Origin: Psoroptes ovis
Taxonomy: Eukaryota > Arthropoda > Arachnida > Sarcoptiformes > Psoroptidae
Length of the DNA: 64,000 bases
Direction: 5' to 3'
Assembly: GCA_002943765.1 (NCBI GenBank)
Contig: PQWQ01000024.1
Coordinates: forward strand, 622,501 to 686,500
The notes under the pieces: generated by a model
What the model was told of the DNA's origin: nothing
Database searches by the model: none
Seen by the model: the letters and a program-made list of their open reading frames with translations, nothing else
Part shown: piece after piece, positions 55,654-64,000 of the stretch
How positions within the stretch are numbered: the stretch's first letter is position 1
Layout of the letters: each line of letters begins with the position of its first letter
Made by a program: the position numbers and the translations under genes

Positions 55654-56979
55654 GTAAGTTATGTGTTTTTTTCTTTGTGCAACAAAATTGCGCGCGTTTT
55701 ACTCAAATATTCACAGTCAACTTAGCACCGAAGTAATTGTCATAATTCAAAATTGCATCCTCCCATTTTTTCAATTCATTTTAAGCTTTGAATTTCAAAA
55801 GAAAAAAAAATTTATTGATTTTTCTTTGTCTCATTTTTTACCCCAGTGTGATTACTACTGCTGCTGCAATTGCTGTTCAACGTTCATGGCCACCATTCAT
55901 TATGAGGGTGATGATGATGATTGATTTGGCTTAGTGTGCAACAAAAAAGCCTTAGTGCACCAATAACAATTGCAAGCAATCAGCAAACACACACACAGTG
56001 AGAGACACATTCAAAAAGCTTATCAAGCACAGATTTTTCATTGTGCATGTGAAAAAACGCGCTTTTTTTGCGCTTTACATTTCGTGTGCAAGACAAAGAG
56101 GGTTGGAGGAGTGGTGTTGTGTGTGGTTAGCTGCTGCTGGTATTTATGTGTATTCAGTGAAATAACAATAAACTTTCTACTTCAACAAATGTGTATGTAC
56201 CATAACACACAAATGTAAAGATTTGAAATGAATTCACCAAAATGAAAATTCTACACTATTTAACCTCGATGAAATCGACAAATTTTGCAAGCATTCATCG
56301 TGGTTGACCATTACGATCAACAACAACCACATGACCAAGAACTGAATTTGAATGCTGAAGAAATGTTTCGATTTCAAATTTTTAACTTTGTTTTTTGAAA
56401 TTTTCTTAGATTTTTCCATAAGAAAATATTCAAAATTGTGCCATCATCTATGATCATCGAAGTTATCGTCAAATCAAGATGATTGATTTGGAACAAAAAC
56501 GATCAATTGTCCAATCATCATCCGGTGATCGTCACTAATCAAATCCCAAGCAACAAGTTTATCTTTTTTTGCTGAAGATTCTCAATTGATTCGAATTTCG
56601 AACGAAAAAAACATTCGAAATCGAATTAAACTGCCACGAATTCTCCACGAAAATATCTGAAGTTTATTGTTGGCTGGCCATGATAATCATCAATTCAATC
56701 ACATTGAATGAATTTAAAATTTCAAACAAGTACAACGACGAACAAACAAAAATGTCTCTCTTTATATTTGTTTGTTTTTGAATACCACCAATATTCTTAT
56801 AATCATCTTATTATTTCGAATCAAAATAATCAAAAAAAAATATAAACAATTTTTAAATTGTTTTGAATATATATTGAAGTATCACATCATCATCATCATT
56901 ATCAAAGAATTGAACAAGAAAATGAAATTTTACTTAATGTATTTGATTATTAAGACGACGACGACGACTATTGATGATC

Positions 56980-57003
56980 ATGATGATGATGATGATGATG
57001 ATG
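56980..57003. repeat. GAT microsatellite
   Basis: Eight uninterrupted GAT-type triplets, with an ACG triplet run just upstream (56954-56968). Confidence 0.85.
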
Positions 57004-60000
57004 ACAACTACAATCAATGATTTTTTGAATGTGTAATGCTGCTGCTGTAATAATGAGAATAATTGATAATCATAATAATTTTCTTAAATGTCCATTGTTT
57101 CCTTTTTTTAAAATATTTCCAAATGCTTTTCTCTCTCTCTCTTTCACACATATATTTCTTCAATTTTTTAAAATTTTCTTCTCATGAAAAATCAAAGAAA
57201 GAGAAATCCATTTTGGTGCCAAGAAAATAGAAAAGAAAGTAAGCTTTTGTGTGTGATATGTTTGTATTTATTTATTATGAAAATGATAATAATCATTTTA
57301 ATTTGTTTTCTTTTTATTTATTTATTTATTTACATAGAATTCATTACATTCAAAAATCGTCAAAGGTTTTTTTTTTATTTTCTCAAATCATTTAAATGTA
57401 TCTTTTTTTGTTTACAGATAATTTCACTGATTTTTCATCAGGTTTTTAAAAAAAAAACTTGTAAGCAGGTCTGGTCTAGTGTCTATATTTCACGAAAAAT
57501 CAATCGAAAATCGATAAATTTTAATCGATAACAATTGATTGATTGAAATGTGTTTCAAAATTTGAATTCATTTTTTTCCAATCATTTTTGATTGGAAAAA
57601 AGTGGTCAAATTTTGAAATTTTCCCCAAAAACAAACGATAATATTGCACTAGTCCCGGCCTGTTTAGAGTTTGTATTCATCGCTAAATCGAACACATTAT
57701 CACGTATTTTTTAATGAAAATTTTAATTTTTTAAAATTTTTTTTATAATCCTTTTGGGTGGTACAATTAATTCATTTTAATTATCTTAATTTTTTTGTTA
57801 GTTTTTTTCCAGTTCGATTTGTTTTAATTGATTGATTTGCATTTTTTTAAAATGTTCATTTCAATCGAATGTTTTTATCTTAAAAATAAATAAATCATTA
57901 AATTTTTTCCAATAATAAAATTAATAAAACCTCAAAATGAAAAAATTCCCAAAAACATCTGTCGGTCGTTTTTTGTTTTTGTTTGCAAATTTTTTTTCCA
58001 CGCACACTATTTCCACCCTACCGATACCGTTTGTGTAGAAATAGATTTCATTATGTTTTTGTCGACTCATTTCCGTCTCGAATGTTTTTGTTCAATTTTT
58101 TTTTTTTTTTTTTTGTTGTTGACCAACCAAAAAAACGTTCGATTTTTATCTTTGATTCGATTCAATGGCCGAACCATGGTGGAAATACATTGGCCCAATG
58201 AGTCCCATGGACCGTGTTTGAATAATGAAAAAAATGGTTGAAAATAACAAAGGTAAAATCGAAAAATCTTTTGTCATTTTTCACGGTGAATATCATTGAA
58301 GATAAGATTGAATCATTGAACAATTGTTGAATTGAATTCAGTGGTGTGTTCACTACCTTTGTCCTTGTGTAAGTATTAGTTTGCTTTATATTTACATTTT
58401 GATAATGATTTGCCCTTAAATTTTCGGCACTCACCGGCCGGCCGGTCACCACATGATCAAAATCTGGCCACCACCATTTGGGTGAAATGGGTATTTGCGT
58501 GAAAAAAGACAAATGTCGAGATTTGAAATTTTTTCAACCATTCAAATTTTTGAAAAATTATTCAAATAATGCAAATGTAAAGGTTCATAAAGGCCTGAAA
58601 CACACCTTTATTTGTTCTCAGCCTGAAAAAATTAAGGTCATCAAGCAAAGCAACCCTACCCAGGTTTTTATCGGTTGGTGGAAGAAATTCATAGTCATTT
58701 GGTCAAAATTTCAAAGGATTTAATCAAACAAATAATGAAAATAATTTCGATAAAATTGATTTTGTTTGATTTGTCGTAGAAAAATCATCAAAACACTGGT
58801 CAAACATTGATAAAAAATTGTCAAATCAGATTTTCAAAATTTTGACCAATAATGGCAGATGTTTTTTCGATTCAATCAAATCAAATCAATTCAATTACCA
58901 TTATCTATCATCAAAATTTAATGATTAATTTAAGCCATAACAAACGGAATCGAAATGGCAGATGATTATTGTCGTCAAGCGTTTTATCCACAGTTTATTT
59001 TTTCAAAGGTATTTGACTAATGAAACATAGCACAAAATTCAACGGTTAATGATTAACGGTTCAAGATTCACAATGTTTTTTGACTACGTGAAAAAACCTT
59101 GAATTTTAATTTTTAGAAAAAATCATCATTAAGAGGTAATGGTTTCACCTTGATTTTCTTTTTTTTTTCAAAAAATTTCTTATTTTTTTAGTTTCTCCTG
59201 ACCCTATTTCCTTTCAAAGATGAAAATAGTACTTCTTCAACCCAAGAAAAAGTAATTACAAGTTTATGGCATCACAGCAGCGGCACAGCCAGTCCGATTT
59301 CATCCAAGAAATGATCAAAGTTTGAATTTTTCTGGTCGTTTGTTTGTTGCTAACTAAAAGCAAATTTCAAACAACCAATCAACCTATGAAAAACCACCCT
59401 TGGCTTTTGGAAAAAATTGTTCGGCTAATTTCATCTATGAACTTTAACAATTGGTTTTAAACAAATGGTTTTGAAAAAATAATAAAAAAAAAATCCAAAA
59501 CATTCCAAGCAATCGAAGAACGAACGAATTGTTGGTTTGGTTTATACACACCAGCAGTACTGATGATGATCATATTTAACCTTGAAATATTTCAACTTGT
59601 GTGAATTATAATACCCCACATATGGAAAAACAAAGACAACGAATTATTATTATTATGGCCAAAACACTTCCAATGAACATATGAACAATAACAATGCCAG
59701 AACGACGAAATATGACCTTCGACTTTGGGTTGTATTTGTGCTATGTTTATGTATGCTTGGCAAATGGCAATTGGCAACGAAAGAAATTGAATAATGTATG
59801 GTATTGCTTGGTTTAGAACCAAGCCAAGCCAACCAATGAAACATTTGAAAAGCATTAAACAAAACAAAAAATAATAATTTATTCGAAGAAAAAAAAGTAC
59901 ACAAAGGGTCATATAACAAATATAAACATTTGCCTGATATATTGAAGCTTCATCATATCACCATTGAATTTGGATCCATATTCATCAAACAAACAAACGA

Positions 60001-60675
60001 ATTGGCAAAAAACGAAAAAAATTCCTAATAAAAAAACAAAATCACATGATAATCATTGTTGACCTTGGACATACATATATATCAAATGTGTATTGTTGTA
60101 CACTTTGAAATCAATTTTTATGTATTTTGCCAAAAGTTCAAAGTTTGGAAGCAAATATATACACAAAAAGATGAAATGTATTGCATTCAATGTACGTAAT
60201 ATCATCATCACCGCACCCAATATCCATATGGATTCTGACCAAAAAAAAAACTGATCTTCAAGATACACTTTGAACCACCATCTCTAATGCCACTAGTTAA
60301 GAATCAAGGAGCCTGTTTTGAGTCTTAAGATCTCTCATTGTGTGCCAATCTTCGAAGAAAACACATGACATTTCACCCAGATTTTTCAGTGAAAATTTCA
60401 TGAATGAATTCAATACGATCAAACAAAACTTGAAGATGAGAAGACTCGGTGAGAATTACTAAAATTCAAAGAAAACTAATTCAAAATGTATTACACACAT
60501 ATGATAGTAATAATAATAATAATGATGAAGATTTAGTTTTTTTGAAGGACAAACATACAAAAGTCAAATGAAGAAAATTTAACCAAAGAAAAATTATTAT
60601 TATTATTATCACCATTCAAATTCAAAGGAAACATGCATCATTCGTTTAAAAACAAATGGCATATGCGTGTGTGTT

Positions 60676-60798
60676 TACAGTGTTTAAAGTTTTAATTCAT
60701 AGTTTTGAAATTGAATTTCGTAATTTTACAATTGCAAATCTCGTTGAAAACTACGAAATTTAATTTTAAAACTCTGAATAAAAACTTAAACGCCTGTA
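60676..60798. mobile_element. Tc1-type palindromic element, copy 3
   Basis: A 123-bp element, ends TACAGTGTTTAAAGTTTTAA and AAAACTTAAACGCCTGTA, with a shortened interior. TACAG...CTGTA with TA borders fits the Tc1/mariner superfamily. Confidence 0.7.
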
Positions 60799-62244
60799 TT
60801 TAATATTGGTTAATTTATTATGAAGACAAAACAAAACATCCAAAACCAAAACACACATATGAATATGGTAATAATATTCATTGAAAAATCATTGAAAATC
60901 ATCGTTATACAAACATATTTGTCTCGAGGTTGTCGAGGTTATTATTATTACTATGATCATCATCATCATCATTTTTTTTTCTGGTCAGTTGTCCATCATT
61001 TGAAGGATGAATATACATTGTCCTTGGTTATCATCATCATTTGCTGGTTCACATTCATACAAAGCATAATCACAAGCTTTAAATCAAAGCTTCTGTGATG
61101 ATTCAAAGCAAGCTAAGTCAAGAAATAAGAAAAAAATATGGATTTTTACTCGATTGAGAATCAAAGAATTTAATGTATTTGTATTTGAAATCTATGGAAG
61201 AAATAAGGCTTGAAATTCACCAAATAAAAAATGTCACTTGCTGCGCAAGTTGTTTCAAATTTTTTTCCAAGATTTTTTCTCCAAAATTGAACACATGGTC
61301 CATGGAAAATTATGATTTTTTATGATTAAAAGTCAAAACATGGTGAATCGCGAACAGATTTTTGGCAATTCTTTAGCCTTAAGAAATGTGGAAAATTATG
61401 AAAAAACTATAGGCTCAGCATAAGCAACAGCAACCAACCAACAACAACAATGAAAAACCTTGAACCTTTGACCATTGGCCATTTTTTTCGCGCTTTGAAA
61501 ATTTTCAAAAATGATTATTACTGAGCATAATTGGTCATAATATAATAATACCAAAGCACCATTCAAATTGAATCGATTTGAATTTTTTTTTAAATATTCA
61601 AACACTGTTGGTCATCATCATCATCGACAGAGAAGAAAACATGTTTATTTTTACACATTTACCTGTGTGGTAATCATCGTAAAGGTAAAGGAAAAATAAA
61701 GGTATTTCAAAAACCCATTAGGTCTTAAGCTTATTTCGCACAAGGTATCGGGTGGTATTTCAAATGAATTTCAAATGCTTGTAAGGTTTGTAATCTTCTA
61801 GCAAATTGATAATACATAATCAATATACATACAACACAACACTATTGTTTGTTGTATTCAAAGGGTAAAATATGGTTTTTTTCCATTTTTTGAAATTCAT
61901 TTGAATTTCAATAAATTTCTTTCCATTTAATCGCATTTCGGAACAAAAAAAATTATTTATGACCCTAGTACCTTAATGAATAACACTCACACCATAGGAA
62001 ATTATTGATAATTTCAGTGAGCTGTAAATTTTGATAAATGATGGCCAAAGAAGGAGAGCCTTCAAGGGTCTTATGAAATTCTTATGAAAATCATAAATGA
62101 AATTATGAAAATTTTTCTTAGGAATTAATATGCTTCAAACAACGATGGTTTTTCATTGGTTAATGATGGTCTAAACATGGTAAATTTAATGATAATTACG
62201 ATTTTGAATATGTGATTTTTTTTCCTTGTTGAAGATGGAGTCTG

Positions 62245-64000
62245 AAAATTTTTCGAAATTTCGAAAAAATCTAAGGCTATCCATCGTCAAAATTTTTCAA
62301 AAAATCGAAAAAATCTAAGGCTATCCATCGTCAAAATTTTTGAATTTTTCGAAAAAATCTAAGGCTATAGTACGTGGAAATTTTTCAAAAAATCGAAAAA
62401 ATCTAAGGCTATAGTACGTGGAAATTTTTCAAAAAATCGAAAAAATCTAAGGCTATAGTACGTGGAAATTTTTCAAAAAATCGAAAAAATCTAAGGCTAT
62501 CCATCGTCAAAATTTTTGAATTTTTCGAAAAAATTTAAGACATACATCGCCATCTTTTTTCAGAAAATCGAAAAAATCCAAGGCTATCCATCGTCAAAAT
62601 TTTTCAAAAAATCGAAAAAATCTAAGGCTATAGTACGTGGAAATTTTTCAAAAAATCGAAAAAATCTAAGGCTATCCATCGTCAAAATTTTTGAAAAAAT
62701 CGAAAAAATCTAAGGCTATACATCGATGAAATTTTTGAATTTTTCGAAAAAATCTAAGACATACATCGCCATCTTTTTTCAGAAAATCGAAAAAATCCAA
62801 GGCTATAGTACGTGGAAATTTTTGAATTTTTCAAAAAAATCAAAGGCTATCCATCGTCAAAATTTTTGAATTTTTCGAAAAAATCTAAGGCTATAGTACG
62901 TGGAAATTTTTGAATTTTTCAAAAAAATCAAAGGCTATCCATCGTCAAAATTTTTGAATTTTTCGAAAAAATCTAAGGCTATAGTACGTGGAAATTTTTC
63001 GAAATTTCGAAAAAATCTAAGGCTATCCATCGTCAAAATTTTTGAATTTTTCGAAAAAATCTAAGGCTATCCATCGTCAAATTTTTCGAAATTTCGAAAA
63101 AATCTAAGGCTATCCATCGTCAAAATTTTTCAAAAAATCGAAAAAATCTAAGGCTATCCATCGTCAAAATTTTTCAAAAAATCGAAAAAATCTAAGGCTA
63201 TCCATCGTCAAAATTTTTCAAAAAATCGAAAAAATCCAAGGCTATCCATCGTCAAAATTTTTCAAAAAATCGAAAAAATCTAAGGCTATAGTACGTGGAA
63301 ATTTTTGAATTTTTCAAAAAAATCAAAGGCTATCCATCGTCAAAATTTTTGAATTTTTCGAAAAAATCTAAGGCTATAGTACGTGGAAATTTTTGAATTT
63401 TTCAAAAAAATCTAAGACATACATCGCCATCTTTTTTCAGAAAATCGAAAAAATCCAAGGCTATAGTACGTGGAAATTTTTGAATTTTTCAAAAAAATCA
63501 AAGGCTATCCATCGTCAAAATTTTTGAATTTTTCGAAAAAATCTAAGGCTATAGTACGTGGAAATTTTTGAATTTTTCAAAAAAATCAAAGGCTATCCAT
63601 CGTCAAAATTTTTGAATTTTTCGAAAAAATCTAAGGCTATAGTACGTGGAAATTTTTCGAAATTTCGAAAAAATCTAAGGCTATCCATCGTCAAAATTTT
63701 TGAATTTTTCGAAAAAATCTAAGGCTATCCATCGTCAAATTTTTCGAAATTTCGAAAAAATCTAAGGCTATCCATCGTCAAAATTTTTCAAAAAATCGAA
63801 AAAATCTAAGGCTATCCATCGTCAAAATTTTTCAAAAAATCGAAAAAATCTAAGGCTATCCATCGTCAAAATTTTTCAAAAAATCGAAAAAATCCAAGGC
63901 TATCCATCGTCAAAATTTTTCAAAAAATCGAAAAAATCTAAGGCTATAGTACGTGGAAATTTTTGAATTTTTCAAAAAAATCAAAGGCTATCCATCGTCA
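62245..64000. repeat. 44-bp satellite array with 658-bp higher-order unit
   Basis: Monomers of 44 bp (a few are 43) are built from an A/T block with TCGAAAAAATC and a variable GGCTAT... tail. Three tail variants alternate: CTATCCATCGTC, CTATAGTACGTGG and GACATACATCGCC. The order of variants repeats after 658 bp: the segment from 62761 matches that from 63419 to the window end. Another GACATACATCGCC monomer at 62542 lies 219 bp before the one at 62761, about five monomers. The array continues past the right edge. Frames inside it are not genes. Confidence 0.93.

Larger units (their letters stand above)
52781..62244. other. Large gene-poor region
   Basis: About 9.5 kb without a gene I can support. 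It has one TTAA-flanked piggyBac-type element (53363-53517), two mariner-type MITEs, one Tc1-type element (60676-60798), GAT and TG microsatellites and T-rich runs at 57-58 kb. Two sites could be 5' exons of a gene on the plus strand: a charged open frame at 55040-55230, and a short ATG frame at 55615-55653 that ends exactly at a GTAAGT donor. Their downstream exons would have to lie outside the window. A DNA patch at 58165-58215 is less AT-rich but I see no gene in it. Confidence 0.4.

Noticed and set aside
58162..58512. 116-codon minus-strand frame and an 18-codon plus-strand ATG frame (58165)
   Set aside because: No family match; the only splice-like site (a GTGAGT after a GC palindrome) has no partner.
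62516..62713. Open frame inside the satellite
   Set aside because: The 44-bp monomers produce a repetitive Lys/Phe-rich frame by chance; there is no independent coding signal.

Overview
The window is nuclear DNA of a small, AT-rich arthropod genome. An acariform (astigmatid, dust-mite-like) mite is my best guess. The reasons are metazoan genes with short GT-AG introns (many of 50-170 bp), Asn/His/Asp/Ser-rich proteins encoded by CAT/GAT-type codon runs, a eukaryotic tRNA-Asn gene and many mariner-type miniature elements. The species cannot be fixed without a database search. Exon structures were worked out by hand from splice sites, reading-frame phase and remembered family alignments.

Layout. 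1-6 kb: BROX (minus, cut by the left edge), an RNA polymerase zinc-ribbon subunit (minus), MEAF6 (plus) and a TMEM151-family membrane protein (minus). 6-14 kb: a gene-poor, repeat-rich interval with a possible distant leader exon for TMEM151. 14.8-17 kb: DNAJC24/DPH4 (minus) divergent from mitochondrial ribosomal protein mL43 (plus), then an orphan pair of PKC-type C1 domains (minus). 19-24.5 kb: an eight-exon PRDM10 gene (minus), followed by tRNA-Asn (minus) and a PSMD10/gankyrin-like ankyrin gene (plus). 27-35.8 kb: a gene-poor interval. 35.8-39.9 kb: the TALE homeobox gene PKNOX (plus), convergent with KDSR (minus), with stop codons only 29 bp apart. 43.8-46.2 kb: a small unidentified coiled-coil gene and SMYD4 (plus). 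46.5-50.9 kb: ALDH6A1 (methylmalonate-semialdehyde dehydrogenase) and ABAT (4-aminobutyrate/beta-alanine aminotransferase) in tandem on the plus strand. 51.1-52.8 kb: NDUFA11 (minus) divergent from ANKRD49 (plus). 52.8-62.2 kb: no gene I can support. 62.2-64 kb: a 44-bp satellite organised in a 658-bp higher-order unit that runs off the right edge.

Functional links. Most genes are housekeeping and unrelated: transcription, chromatin, diphthamide synthesis, mitochondrial translation, complex I and sphingolipid synthesis. The exception is ALDH6A1-ABAT. ABAT makes malonate or methylmalonate semialdehyde from beta-alanine or 3-aminoisobutyrate, and ALDH6A1 oxidises those products to acetyl-CoA or propionyl-CoA. 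Three divergent gene pairs share intergenic gaps of 170-263 bp.

Repeats. I count 27 copies of an approximately 80-bp mariner-type MITE (TA-flanked, ends TTAGGTTGTCC...GGACAACCTAA) in three subfamilies plus two chimeras. There are also two piggyBac-type TTAA-flanked elements, three Tc1-type palindromic elements and three copies of an unclassified GC-hairpin repeat. No transposase gene was found.
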